The notes beneath the pieces were generated by a model that had not been told where the DNA came from, made no database searches, and worked only from the letters and a program-made list of their open reading frames with translations. A stretch of DNA of 64,000 bases from Grimontia indica (GTDB lineage Bacteria > Pseudomonadota > Gammaproteobacteria > Enterobacterales > Vibrionaceae), in contig NZ_ANFM02000009.1 in NCBI RefSeq assembly GCF_000333895.2, positions 124,001 to 188,000 of the forward strand, written 5' to 3'. Positions 36,996-46,393 of this stretch are shown piece after piece. Every line of letters starts with the position of its first letter. Within the stretch, counting starts at the first letter, position 1. Both the position numbers and the translations under genes were made by a program.

Positions 36996-37699
36996 CGGAA
37001 CAATGGCACCACGTTAGAGGTGTCTGCCAACTGGAGAGATGACAGTGTGATGGTTTCATGCGGCTCTGCTTGTTCGGCCAGTGAGAAGGTATGAAAAACA
37101 GGCGCTAATGGCACATGAAAAGGTTGAACAGGTAGGCCACGGCGTTTAATCACAGTCACCTTCAATCCTCCTTCATCAGGGATGGCAGACAGGCGGCAGC
37201 TTACCGGCAAACCCTGAACACTTTTTTGGTGGGTGATCATAAACAGCAGGCAGTCATTTTCGGTCGCAGCGAGTTGAAGGCGTCTGGCCTGAGTCACGGA
37301 AAGTGCTTCCCCCCAGAGTACGGCAGAGCGACAGCAACCACTTTTCAAAGCTTGTTCAACGCACCATAAGCTTGATGAAACAGACGCATCCAGAATGATC
37401 ACCTTTTCTAAATCCAATCCTGCCTGACACAGGGCAATGGGGTTGAGCTCTCCCGGTGGCGCGGCAAACACGGTCAGTTCACTGTCTTTCAAAGCCGTCA
37501 CGACAGCTGGCAGGATCAGGCGTAATTCACCAATGCCAAAGCAGGGCAATTGCAGTTCAACCACGCCGGATTCCGGCCAGCCGCCATCCAGCTTTTCATC
37601 AAGCACAGTGTGGCCGCTGGGGCGGCAGTGCGCTTTGGGTTGATAGAGACGGTTCGCCGTCCAGATCCCTGAATGCAGGGCGAGAATGTTATCAAGCAT
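36992..37699 (-). CDS. imuA: ImuA, RecA-like mutagenesis factor
   Basis: 235 aa, RecA/SulA-like fold lacking a standard Walker A (LPCFGIGELRLILPA). It is the first gene of the SOS mutasome operon imuA-imuB-dnaE2, in the usual order. A LexA box is centred about 20 bp upstream of the ATG at 37699. Start MLDNILALHSGIWTANRL is typical. Confidence 0.92.
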   Translation of the reverse strand: MLDNILALHSGIWTANRLYQPKAHCRPSGHTVLDEKLDGGWPESGVVELQLPCFGIGELRLILPAVVTALKDSELTVFAAPPGELNPIALCQAGLDLEKVIILDASVSSSLWCVEQALKSGCCRSAVLWGEALSVTQARRLQLAATENDCLLFMITHQKSVQGLPVSCRLSAIPDEGGLKVTVIKRRGLPVQPFHVPLAPVFHTFSLAEQAEPHETITLSSLQLADTSNVVPLFR

Positions 37700-37710
37700 A
37701 AATAATAATA

Positions 37711-37726
37711 CTGTATATATGTACAG
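37711..37726 (-). promoter_or_regulatory. LexA (SOS) box of the imuA-imuB-dnaE2 operon
   Basis: CTGTATATATGTACAG matches the gammaproteobacterial LexA consensus CTGT-N8-ACAG with the AT-rich core. It lies 12 bp upstream of the imuA ATG. Confidence 0.92.
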
Positions 37727-37836
37727 TATTATTCTAGGGCGAGATTGCGGTTAGAACAAGTGTGTTTTGATGCATATTAGACGACATTGAAGAGGAAGAA
37801 GTGGCTCGTTAAGCGCTCAGATTGCCGATATACTCA

Positions 37837-38102
37837 TATACCCAAACAACCTGAAGATGCAGGATTCAGCGAGATTGGCTGGCGTTGTGATCGCGGCGTT
37901 CCTTTGCAGGTGTAGTCATCTCCATCAAAAAGGAACAACAAAGAGCACGGCGTCAGTCAGCTCGCCCTAAGGGAGGGCCTCAATGCGCCCACTTCTTCGT
38001 TAAATTCCACGGAAATAGAACGACTATTCCTCGCGAAATTTTCCTCGAATTGAACGCATTGATGACCTCTGAATTCAAGTATCTTCAGGTCGTTTGGGTA
38101 TA
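37837..38102 (-). repeat. 266-bp MITE-like element, copy 2 (inverted relative to copy 1)
   Basis: It has the same length and terminal inverted repeats as 15600-15865 but the opposite orientation, with about 94% identity and differences concentrated near one end. It lies between the imuA promoter and the lipoprotein gene; its end is about 30 bp before the lipoprotein ATG and may supply its promoter. Confidence 0.85.
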
Positions 38103-38131
38103 ATCATTTAACCCAACTCTATGAAGATAAA

Positions 38132-38455
38132 ATGAATAAGTGGGCAACATTATTTGGGGCGATGCTGTTGACGGGGTGTGTGGCCACACCGGATCCGGGT
38201 AGCGAAAAAATCACCGTCTTGTGGGGTGATGCATTAGAAATGCTGCATTGTGAAGATAAAGGCGTCGTTGTCGGCTCTCAGGGGCATTGGTACGACTATT
38301 GGCTGATTGAAGATGGTGTGCTGACTCAGGGCGCGGTGAATGAATTGCGTAACAAAGCGATGCTGCTGGAAGCGGATACTGTTCTACTGTATGCGCCAAA
38401 ACCTTTCTCTACATCGGTCACTTTTCTGGCTAAAGCGTATCGCTGTCATCCGTAA
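38132..38455 (+). CDS. small lipoprotein, DUF4156-like
   Basis: 107 aa with a type II signal peptide: a short basic start, a hydrophobic core and the lipobox LTGC (Cys16). The mature part has CEDKGVVVGSQGHW and AVNELRNKAMLLEADTVLLY, the pattern I associate with DUF4156/RcsF-like envelope lipoproteins. Cysteines near residues 41 and 105 could form a disulfide. It overlaps the 3' end of the convergent glycosyltransferase gene by about 10 bp. The function is unknown. Confidence 0.75.
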   Translation: MNKWATLFGAMLLTGCVATPDPGSEKITVLWGDALEMLHCEDKGVVVGSQGHWYDYWLIEDGVLTQGAVNELRNKAMLLEADTVLLYAPKPFSTSVTFLAKAYRCHP

Positions 38456-39954
38456 AGCACCATCACGAAAATCAGTAGTGCGCTAAATGCTGCGGTGGTT
38501 TCCAAATGTGGAAGCCACTTTTTAATCTCTTGAGATATCGAGTGGTCTTCCACTTTCCCGGCAATGCCTTGTCGTGTCCAGCGTTGTACGTTCGGGTGAA
38601 AGAACAGGTATACCTTCACCAGAGAACCTACCATTTGCTCATACCATAGTAACACCACAAAGATGGGGTGAAATTGCCCTGACTGCACCGAAATCAGCAT
38701 CACATTTAAACTTCGCGTAGCAGCCACCCAGAACAGATAGGCAATGACAACCTTGGGTCCAATGAGTGCTGCAACAAATATCGCCAGTGACGGGCCAATC
38801 AGGGTCGTCCACATGCTGATCCGTTGATCTAACAGACAGAGCCACAAAAACAGGCCAGCTTTGCGTGGACCGAGTTGGATAGCACGGATATTACTGCGGA
38901 GCATATTGCCGTACCAACGGGTCATCAGTGAGATACTGGTACCCAAGAAACTGCCTGAAGGAGCATCTTCCAGGCAAGTTACCGCCATGTCTGGAATGTA
39001 GAGCATTTTCCAGCGCTCTTTGAGCACATAAAACCAGGTGCTTTTATCGTCCCCTGTTAACATACGGATTCTGCCGTAACGCCAGTGTTTAACGTGGTCA
39101 TAGCGCAAGCTTTCGATAAAGTCGGGAGACAGCGCCATGGAGGCGCGAAATGCTGAAAAGCGGCCTGTCAGTACCAAAACACGATAGGTCAGGCTGAGTG
39201 AGCTCATATAGAAATGGCGTTGTGCCATGCGCTGACGATACCATTGTCGGGTGAGGGAACTGCCTTTCACGATGGGCTTATTGTGCGTCGTCACCGCGCC
39301 AAGATCGTGATAGCGCATCAGAAACCCTGAGACTTTTGCCAATATACCTTCAGGGACCACAGTATCCCCATCCATCAGGATCAACACGCTGTCTTTGGAA
39401 ACGGGGCGGTCTTCCGCCAGGAGAGTCAGTGCATCTGCCATGGTGTTACGCTTGCCGGTACCGTCCTGATCGATAATGAACAGAGTGACAGGAACCCGTT
39501 GTTTGAGCTTGTCGAACTGGGATTCAATGATACCGATATCGGCTTCGTCGGTAACACAAGCAACCGCGCGGCATGCAACGCCAAAGTTCCCAATCTCATC
39601 AATCAATGCTTTGAAGACGGGTGCACTGATCTCTGGTGTGGTGCGGTAACAGGGGATCACCACCAATATCTCGCTCGGTTTATGTGTCATCTCCGCCAAG
39701 CTGGAAATCACCGGATAACGAACATATTGGTAATAGAGCCCACGAAGTAGGTGAATGGATTTCCAGCCATAGCGCCACAATCCGATAAAGCCAAGCGTGT
39801 AAACTACCTCTTCCTGAACCGGGACATCAGGCAGAATGATATACAACCCCCAAAGCCCCAGAAGCAGGGTCGCGAAGAACAGCCACCAAAGGATAGTGAT
39901 ATGCCGAGGATCCTGGCGATGGAAGTTCTTGATGAAAAGGCGATCGACATTCAT
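38446..39954 (-). CDS. alg8: Alg8-like family 2 glycosyltransferase (alginate-type polymerase)
   Basis: 502 aa from ATG 39954, which overlaps the alg44 stop (ATGA). It has membrane helices at about 20-45 and 50-70, a cytoplasmic GT2 domain (about 95-370) and four or so C-terminal helices. Catalytic motifs are DQDGTGKRN, the DxD in LILMDGDTVV, MLTGDDKSTW and the RWYGNMLRSN segment. The last, with LLDQRISMWT, is characteristic of Alg8, the mannuronan synthase. Its partner Alg44-like c-di-GMP receptor is directly upstream. No GDP-mannose dehydrogenase, epimerase or export porin is in the window, so the real sugar is uncertain. Confidence 0.85.
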   Translation of the reverse strand: MNVDRLFIKNFHRQDPRHITILWWLFFATLLLGLWGLYIILPDVPVQEEVVYTLGFIGLWRYGWKSIHLLRGLYYQYVRYPVISSLAEMTHKPSEILVVIPCYRTTPEISAPVFKALIDEIGNFGVACRAVACVTDEADIGIIESQFDKLKQRVPVTLFIIDQDGTGKRNTMADALTLLAEDRPVSKDSVLILMDGDTVVPEGILAKVSGFLMRYHDLGAVTTHNKPIVKGSSLTRQWYRQRMAQRHFYMSSLSLTYRVLVLTGRFSAFRASMALSPDFIESLRYDHVKHWRYGRIRMLTGDDKSTWFYVLKERWKMLYIPDMAVTCLEDAPSGSFLGTSISLMTRWYGNMLRSNIRAIQLGPRKAGLFLWLCLLDQRISMWTTLIGPSLAIFVAALIGPKVVIAYLFWVAATRSLNVMLISVQSGQFHPIFVVLLWYEQMVGSLVKVYLFFHPNVQRWTRQGIAGKVEDHSISQEIKKWLPHLETTAAFSALLIFVMVLYG

Positions 39955-41537
39955 AGGTTGAACCAGTGTTTGAAGACATCTTTCCAACCCACTGTTGCAA
40001 TCACAGTGGCGGGCTCATTCACTATGGTCGTCTCGGCACCTTGCTGTGGCACAACTTTGATCAGCGTATATTGATTAAGCCTTGGTAAGGTTTTTGGCAG
40101 GCCGCTCAATGATTCGCCTTCTTCGTTATAGATATCCGCATTGGCGGCGCTGTAGAACTGCACATGCTCTATTGTGCCGATTTGTTTTGTATCGTTACTG
40201 GCAAGTTTGTATTCCACTTCCATACCGATTTTGAGCAGTTCTGCTTTTTCGAGTGGCATTAATGCCAGAATCGAGCGTTGACCTCGGTCAGGACTGGGTG
40301 ATGGAGACAGCTCAAAAATAGCGGTACCCGTTTGTACGATTTGACCATCACGGGCGTTGATAGCAACGATGTAACAATCGCAGGGTGCATAGGCCAACCC
40401 GCGGGTTTTCAGTCGTTCGATTTCTTCAAGAAGCTTGTCTTTTTCAGCGATCAAGATGTCGAGCTGACTTTGCGCTTCAAACGGGGATTTACCACTGATT
40501 TGCGCTTCTTTGGGTGGAACACCAAGCAAAATTTGATCTAATTGGCTTTCGATGGCTTCGATTTCGGCATCAAGTGAAAGGAGGTCTCTTTTGATTTCGA
40601 AAGTTTCAACGCGCTCCAGTTCACGTGTCACTGAGTCGACACTGCCTTTTCGGAAGCCCCTATCATACAGCTTTAAGATTTTCTCGCGGGTTTGGAGCTC
40701 TTCTGTCAATAAATCCTTTTTTTCAGAGAGTAGCTGAAGCTCTTTGAAAAGTTGGGAGTTGTAACGAGCCACCGACTCTCTACTTTGACGAAGCACGGTT
40801 TGTAAATAGTTAATCTGACTGTTGACCTTGTCCAGCTCTTGCTTGTCTTTAGCGAGCAAGTCCGTGCCTTCCTCGGTAAAAACGGAAAACAATAGGTCGC
40901 CTTCTTTGACTTGTTGACCGGGTTTGAAATCTGAAAGGTTTAATACACCGTTGTTATAGCTTCGTTGGGAGAGTACGGGTTGGCTTACAGCAGCATGCTG
41001 TGAGGTGATGTTGAGAATACGGGACTGCACCATCAAGGCGGCAACGGTAATGATCGCGACTGAAATTAAGGCAACGAGTGCGAAACGCCACCAGTTTTGC
41101 TGCATGCGCTGAACTTCTTCTTCGTGCAGCTGCGCTTTAACGCCGTAAGAGGTGACACTTTCCAGTGAAATCGTTTCACCAGTGAGGTAGGTATCCACTA
41201 TCGATTGCAGCGTTTTCTGGTGACCGGAGTTTAGCGAATAGAACTGGCAACCCATTGCATAACCGCTTTCGCTGGCACGCATCACTTCAAATTGCATGGG
41301 GGTTGAGAAGCGTCCGACAGGGAGCTCAAAGCACAAGTGCCCATAGTGCTTATCGCCTTTCTTTCCAGGATAGAGGTTATCATCAATAGAAAATCCACCC
41401 ACGCTCCATTCCTTGGTGGGATATAGGACGCCATCGATTTCAACTTGTGCCGGAAACTCAATGCGTGGAAATTTCCGCGCACCGGAACGGGACTGAAACG
41501 TGTGGATAGACCCTGTGTTGATAGCCGCTACTCCCAT
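39951..41537 (-). CDS. alg44: Alg44-like PilZ/membrane-fusion protein
   Basis: 528 aa from ATG 41537, which has a near-perfect GGAGG site; the frame runs on to 41627. The N-terminal PilZ domain (about 15-125) has the RKFPR (RxxxR) motif and EWSVGGF in the DxSxxG position. TM is at about 150-170. A periplasmic HlyD/membrane-fusion part follows with a long coiled coil (about 225-385, NSQINYLQTVLRQSRESVARY onward) and a barrel-sandwich region. Alg44 of Pseudomonas is about 390 aa, so the coiled coil here is much longer, which could let it span the periplasm. It is predicted to activate the Alg8-like synthase on binding c-di-GMP. Confidence 0.82.
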   Translation of the reverse strand: MGVAAINTGSIHTFQSRSGARKFPRIEFPAQVEIDGVLYPTKEWSVGGFSIDDNLYPGKKGDKHYGHLCFELPVGRFSTPMQFEVMRASESGYAMGCQFYSLNSGHQKTLQSIVDTYLTGETISLESVTSYGVKAQLHEEEVQRMQQNWWRFALVALISVAIITVAALMVQSRILNITSQHAAVSQPVLSQRSYNNGVLNLSDFKPGQQVKEGDLLFSVFTEEGTDLLAKDKQELDKVNSQINYLQTVLRQSRESVARYNSQLFKELQLLSEKKDLLTEELQTREKILKLYDRGFRKGSVDSVTRELERVETFEIKRDLLSLDAEIEAIESQLDQILLGVPPKEAQISGKSPFEAQSQLDILIAEKDKLLEEIERLKTRGLAYAPCDCYIVAINARDGQIVQTGTAIFELSPSPSPDRGQRSILALMPLEKAELLKIGMEVEYKLASNDTKQIGTIEHVQFYSAANADIYNEEGESLSGLPKTLPRLNQYTLIKVVPQQGAETTIVNEPATVIATVGWKDVFKHWFNL

Positions 41538-41911
41538 GTTGCCTCCTTGTTGGGCTACGCCTTGACTAGGAAACTGCAATTGTCGCGCCAACAAGACAAA
41601 GTTGAACTTGCAAGGCCATCGACTCAAAAAGAAGAACTAATGATAAGTATATAAGTAATGGCGACTTTTGGGAGGAAAGTGCAGCATCTACGGGGGCTAA
41701 TGATTACCTTCAGAGCTGATTACCTTTTAGATATGACTGAGAAATCTGCGGCTTGCTCTCCCGACTCATCAAAAACGGGTGCTGCAAATTGAGAATCGAA
41801 AATCCTAATTTTCGCAATATGAGGAATAGTTGGACAGGAGGTGTGGATAATTCTGGAACAACAAGAAAGCGACTGAACAGCCGCTTTTTGTCTATGTAGG
41901 TAGCCACCAGT
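41538..41911. other. intergenic region between the small protein gene and alg44
   Basis: 374 bp with no supportable gene. It contains a hairpin (41866-41887, AAAGCG...CGCTTT) that may end the small upstream gene; the rest presumably carries the alg44-alg8 promoter. Confidence 0.45.
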
Positions 41912-42253
41912 TTAAACTTGGGTGGCGCGCTCGAGATGGAATAGGTGTATTTCGTGCAGGATTCGCTCAGAGATAATCTCTGAGATGATGCCATCAAAGC
42001 GGCTTTGCAGATCCTGAATAGACGGGATCATCTGCATGACGCCAGCTTCATTTTCTTCCGTGATTTCCATGTCCAGACTCAGGTCACAATCGAGCGTGGC
42101 GATGAAAGGCTTCATGCGCTCCATGATGCAATTGACCATATATTCATTAGAACTGAGTTGATTCAACTCCTCGCGAATCATCTCGGTCATGGGGCTGTTT
42201 TGAGGTTCACAGCGCGAACCCCCCTCGGCAGGGAAAGGAATGACTGTCGGCAT
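41912..42253 (-). CDS. small protein of unknown function
   Basis: 113 aa, acidic and mainly helical (REELNQLSSNEYMVNCIMERMK; ISEIISERILHEIHLFHLE), with no signal peptide or membrane segment. I do not recognise it. It lies between the tripartite kinase and the alg44-alg8 pair on the same strand, 221 bp after the kinase and 374 bp before alg44, so it is probably transcribed separately. Confidence 0.5.
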   Translation of the reverse strand: MPTVIPFPAEGGSRCEPQNSPMTEMIREELNQLSSNEYMVNCIMERMKPFIATLDCDLSLDMEITEENEAGVMQMIPSIQDLQSRFDGIISEIISERILHEIHLFHLERATQV

Positions 42254-42291
42254 AGCGTAATCTCTTTAAAATATATAATAATTATAGGTTT

Positions 42292-42314
42292 CCGCCTTTA
42301 GGCGGTTTTTCTTA
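42292..42314 (+). terminator. orphan plus-strand hairpin
   Basis: CCGCC-TTTA-GGCGG followed by a T-run reads as a terminator on the plus strand, but no plus-strand gene ends here. It could terminate antisense transcription or shape the leader of the 113-aa gene. Confidence 0.35.
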
Positions 42315-42474
42315 TTTGTTGAATAGTTTAATAAAACCAGCCATGTTGACCAGTAGCCGCTTAAGATAGTGGAGCTCGGTTTGCAATCTTAATAAAAAGA
42401 ATGCAAATAGCGACCATTTTACACTTGCACAATCGCAAATGTTCTACTACGCAGAAACAAGAGATCAACCGCCG

Positions 42475-45400
42475 CTAAGGCTTACTGGCAGACATTCGCT
42501 CACAGAGCAACACGGACCCTCTCTGGATTTTTTCATACAACTCGTCAGGTCGTGGGTTGCCGTCAAAATTGTATTGCTCCATTGCTTTGCAATCGCTAGA
42601 AAAATCGACAGCCCCGACCATCAAGGCTGCCCCTTTCATCTTGTGGGCGATTTTCTTCACATCGACAAAGCGATCGTTGTCCCAAGCCTCGGCTAACGCA
42701 TTCATATCGCTTTGCTGAGTGGAAAGGTAGCGATCCACCAACATGCTGATAAGCTCAGGATCATCTCCCGTACTCTCTTTGAGTGTCGAGAAATCGAAAG
42801 GATCGAGTGTTTCGTTTTCGACTTCTGTTTGTTGTGGTTGAAGCTCCGCAGCAGTTGAGGCTGGTGATTGTGATGGCTGAGAAGGTTCTGCGATGGCAGC
42901 AACAGAAATGTTTTCAGAGCTGGGCTCCGGCTCTGGTAGGAAGCTGTTCATCATCACAATCAAGTCGTGTTGTTTAAAGGGCTTGGCAATGTACTCTGTC
43001 ATGCCTGCTTCAAGGCACTTCTCGCGATCGCCACTCATGGCGTTAGCCGTCATGGCGATAATTGGTACTTCCGGTAACTGGTTTTCAGATTCCAGCTGGC
43101 GGATTTTTCGCGTGGCTTCAAAGCCGTCCATCACTGGCATTTGGCAATCCATAAAAATCATGTCATAGCGATTGGACATAAAGCGTTCAAAGGCAATGGA
43201 GCCGTTATCAGCAAGTGTGGTTTTACACCCAAGCTTGGTCAGAACGGTATTGATAAGTTCCTGATTGACAGGGTGATCTTCCGCGATGAGCACAGACAAC
43301 CCTTGCACATAGAGACTGGTGCCGGCATTGCGCTCAGCTTTCTCCTGTTGGGTCATCTTGCGGAATATTTGTTCACGCGTCAGACCTTGGGCATCCAGTG
43401 CGATAATCGTTGTCAGTGTGTGATGAATGGTTTCGATGTTAAACGGTGAAGTGAGAGCCGCTGAGATTGCTTCTGTATTCTTCGTCAATACACCGCGTAT
43501 GTCGGCCAGATAGATAACGGTATGAGAGTGGCTCTGTGACGTCAGAATTGTTTTCAGTTTTTCAAGGGAGACAGTGTGGTCAAGCAAGGTGACGCTGAAA
43601 CCGCCTGATTGTAATGCTGTCGATGCGGCATTTTCATCTCTGGCAACGGTGACGGCCAATCCCAATATGTTGAAGTATTTCTGGAGATTGGTGACTTGGC
43701 TGACACTTCGGGAAATCAGTAGCGTGTTCACACCTTTCAATGAGATTGAGTCTGAAGAGAGCTGTTCACGTGGTTTGTCAGGAATGTTGACGGTAAAACG
43801 TGCGCGGAAAGTTGAGCCTTGTCCAATGTCACTCTTGGCTTGAATATCGCCGCCGAGAAGGTCCGTAAATTTACGGCATATGGGCAGGCCAAGCCCTGTT
43901 CCCTGATAACGGCGTTTGCTGGAGCTATCTATCTGGGAGAAGTTTTCAAAAACCTTATCGAGCTGGCTTTGGTCAATACCGATGCCAGTATCTGTTACCT
44001 TGAGTTCGATGTCGCAAGTCGCACCATGGCGACGGATTTGAGTAATGGATACGTCCACGTAGCCACTGTCGGTGAACTTTGCTGCGTTACCCGCCAAATT
44101 CACCAAAATCTGCCTGAGTTTGGAAAAATCAGACGTGATAAACCGAGGGAGCGTAGGGTCCGTATAAGTGGTAAAACTCACATTGTCTTTCACCCTTGGC
44201 GCAACGATATTCGTAACGTTCCCAATCAGCTCGTGGACGCAGAAGGTTTCCTCCCGCAAAGGCATCTTACCCGCTTCAATCTTTGACAGGTCTAGCACGT
44301 CATTGATGATGTCCAGCAAGGCGTTTGCCGACACCGTAATCGTGTCGTTGTAATGTCTTTGTTCATAGGAAAGTTGGGTGTGAGAAAGCACTTCAGACAT
44401 CCCGATGATGCCGTTTATCGGTGTGCGGATCTCATGGCTCATCATGGCAAGGAAGTTTGATTTGGCTTCATTGGCTTGCTCAGCATCGTCTTTGGCTTTG
44501 ACCAGTGCTTCATTCACTTCTTTGTTAAGCTGGGTTTGGCGGTTGGAATACAACATGCTGCAGATGCTTTTTACAACAGGCGCAATCCAGTTGATGAGCT
44601 CTTCTGTGTAGGGCTCTTCACGGCCTGCCAGTACAATAACGCCGACCTCTTCACCCATGGTCACCAGTGGCAGTAACGCATAGTGTTCAAAGAATTCGTT
44701 GTTCTCACTCACTACCTCTTTATGAAGAGATGAAAATTCTGTGCGCTTGAGCTGAATGGAGGATTCGGCATAAGGCAGCAGTTGGATTGGCAGCCCTGTG
44801 AATTCATGATTGAGATTGGTGGTCTGGTGCTTGAAAAGCACCTCTTGCTTGCCCTGTTTGACCGACAACATTGCCGCGAGTTTGCTGTCGGTAAAGGTCG
44901 CTAATACCACGAGTGCTTTTTTGAACGAGCGCTCGGAGTTACCCGTGGTCATGTACATATCCTGAACGGAATTGAACACGGAATAGAGTGCGTTACTGCG
45001 GCTGAGCTTTGCTTCCATACGAGTACGTTGGGTAATGTCCCGCACGTTCATCACGACGTAGTCCTGATCGCCGATGCGCTGTTTATTTCCGATAAGTTGG
45101 AGAAACAACGCATCTTCGCTTCCCCCCTGGAATATTTTGCTGGCCTCTTCGTTTTCCAGTGCGTTTTGATATACCTGTTTAATGGCGGCCAACAGCTGCG
45201 CATTGATATCTGTGTAAAGGGTGTTTAATGGAGCGCCGCCTTCCGGGACATTCGGCAAGTCAACCAGCGTAGATGCGCGATGGTTGACGGTCATCACGTT
45301 GCTGCGGTTATCAAACACGATCACACCATCGGCATAATTTTTTAAGATGGATTCCAGATATCGCTTGGTAAAACCAATCCCCAACAAAGAGTTGGCGTGC

Positions 45401-46383
45401 TTAATAAGAAAAAGGACAAATGCCGCTGTGACCACTAGAAACGCGACGGAAAGGTAATTACGGGTATAGGACACCGCGCTGAGCGCGCTGCCGGCATCAA
45501 ACTCAATCACCAACCCTATTGGTAGCTTGTTGTGCCACATCCATGCGCCGATCGATGGGTTAGGCAGCTGACCTTGATAACCTTCTGCATTGACCCGGAT
45601 AACTTTGTCCGAACGGTAAAGTAAGTCAGATGGTGTCTTCCGCTGCCTTTTAGCCGTCTCTATCGATGTTGGTAACAAAGACAAATTTTTTTTTGCGGGC
45701 GCAATTACCTCGCCATTATTGTTGACGGCAAAAGCAATACGGGACGGAATGATTTCCTTGCTGAAAAACAGTTTGTCAAAGTCAGTGCTTTCCCTTGATG
45801 CGAACAGGATAACTGGCGCTCTGTCTTTAGTGCCATTAGAAAAAGCAACGGCCATAAAAACTTCAGTGTTAGATTTTATGTCGTTGGATATGTGAGGCGG
45901 CGTTACAAACAAATCACGGTGCCTGACCATACGGGCAATGTCAGGGTAAGCGTTCTTCGCGGTGTCGGAAAACTCATAAGCCAGCTCGAGAAGGATTTCT
46001 CCACTGGGTGAAAACAAGGTGACTTCATCAAGAGAGAAAGAATCCCGGTATAGCTCAAGGATTTTCTGGACTTCCCCCGCATTGGTGAGTGCGTCTTCGC
46101 TGAATACTCCACCTATATCCAGTGCTTGGAGCAACTGTTTGTCAGTAGCAATGATTTCCAGCTCGCGTTCGCGGTGATGGTACCAGTCATCCACAGAAGC
46201 GCTGAGGTTGCTGACTTCAGTGCTCAGGAAGTAGGAAAGTTTTTCCTGCGTATCTTGATAGATCGAGCGGTAAAACCACACAAAAGTCAGTAACAGGATG
46301 ATGATAACGATACCCCCGCTCAGGAAAAGCTGAGCTAGCGTATAGCGTGATTCCTGACTGGCCAGGCGGAGGTTGTTAGCCAT
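42475..46383 (-). CDS. tripartite hybrid histidine kinase (CACHE-PAS-GAF-HK-REC-REC-Hpt)
   Basis: 1302 aa inner-membrane kinase. TM1 is at about 18-38 and TM2 at 310-328, with a CACHE-like periplasmic sensor of about 270 residues. PAS (about 342-455) and GAF-like (about 470-610) domains follow. HisKA has phospho-acceptor His650 ([14 protein letters not shown]). HATPase_c has LVNLAGNAAKFT, DTGIGI and GTGLGLPI. The first receiver (about 890-995) has lost its acidic pair (LLISRSVS) and looks inactive. The second (about 1045-1165) is canonical (FMDCQMPVMDG, AKPFK). The C-terminal Hpt has its His in AHKMKGAALMVG. It starts 10 bp after the receiver-hemerythrin gene and is probably in the same operon. 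Confidence 0.9.
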   Translation of the reverse strand: MANNLRLASQESRYTLAQLFLSGGIVIIILLLTFVWFYRSIYQDTQEKLSYFLSTEVSNLSASVDDWYHHRERELEIIATDKQLLQALDIGGVFSEDALTNAGEVQKILELYRDSFSLDEVTLFSPSGEILLELAYEFSDTAKNAYPDIARMVRHRDLFVTPPHISNDIKSNTEVFMAVAFSNGTKDRAPVILFASRESTDFDKLFFSKEIIPSRIAFAVNNNGEVIAPAKKNLSLLPTSIETAKRQRKTPSDLLYRSDKVIRVNAEGYQGQLPNPSIGAWMWHNKLPIGLVIEFDAGSALSAVSYTRNYLSVAFLVVTAAFVLFLIKHANSLLGIGFTKRYLESILKNYADGVIVFDNRSNVMTVNHRASTLVDLPNVPEGGAPLNTLYTDINAQLLAAIKQVYQNALENEEASKIFQGGSEDALFLQLIGNKQRIGDQDYVVMNVRDITQRTRMEAKLSRSNALYSVFNSVQDMYMTTGNSERSFKKALVVLATFTDSKLAAMLSVKQGKQEVLFKHQTTNLNHEFTGLPIQLLPYAESSIQLKRTEFSSLHKEVVSENNEFFEHYALLPLVTMGEEVGVIVLAGREEPYTEELINWIAPVVKSICSMLYSNRQTQLNKEVNEALVKAKDDAEQANEAKSNFLAMMSHEIRTPINGIIGMSEVLSHTQLSYEQRHYNDTITVSANALLDIINDVLDLSKIEAGKMPLREETFCVHELIGNVTNIVAPRVKDNVSFTTYTDPTLPRFITSDFSKLRQILVNLAGNAAKFTDSGYVDVSITQIRRHGATCDIELKVTDTGIGIDQSQLDKVFENFSQIDSSSKRRYQGTGLGLPICRKFTDLLGGDIQAKSDIGQGSTFRARFTVNIPDKPREQLSSDSISLKGVNTLLISRSVSQVTNLQKYFNILGLAVTVARDENAASTALQSGGFSVTLLDHTVSLEKLKTILTSQSHSHTVIYLADIRGVLTKNTEAISAALTSPFNIETIHHTLTTIIALDAQGLTREQIFRKMTQQEKAERNAGTSLYVQGLSVLIAEDHPVNQELINTVLTKLGCKTTLADNGSIAFERFMSNRYDMIFMDCQMPVMDGFEATRKIRQLESENQLPEVPIIAMTANAMSGDREKCLEAGMTEYIAKPFKQHDLIVMMNSFLPEPEPSSENISVAAIAEPSQPSQSPASTAAELQPQQTEVENETLDPFDFSTLKESTGDDPELISMLVDRYLSTQQSDMNALAEAWDNDRFVDVKKIAHKMKGAALMVGAVDFSSDCKAMEQYNFDGNPRPDELYEKIQRGSVLLCERMSASKP

Positions 46384-46393
46384 TTAATCCTCA

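Noticed and set aside
41710-41997. Minus-strand 95-codon frame overlapping the 113-aa gene
   Set aside because: It overlaps a more protein-like frame and contains the candidate terminator hairpin. Composition is not coding-like.
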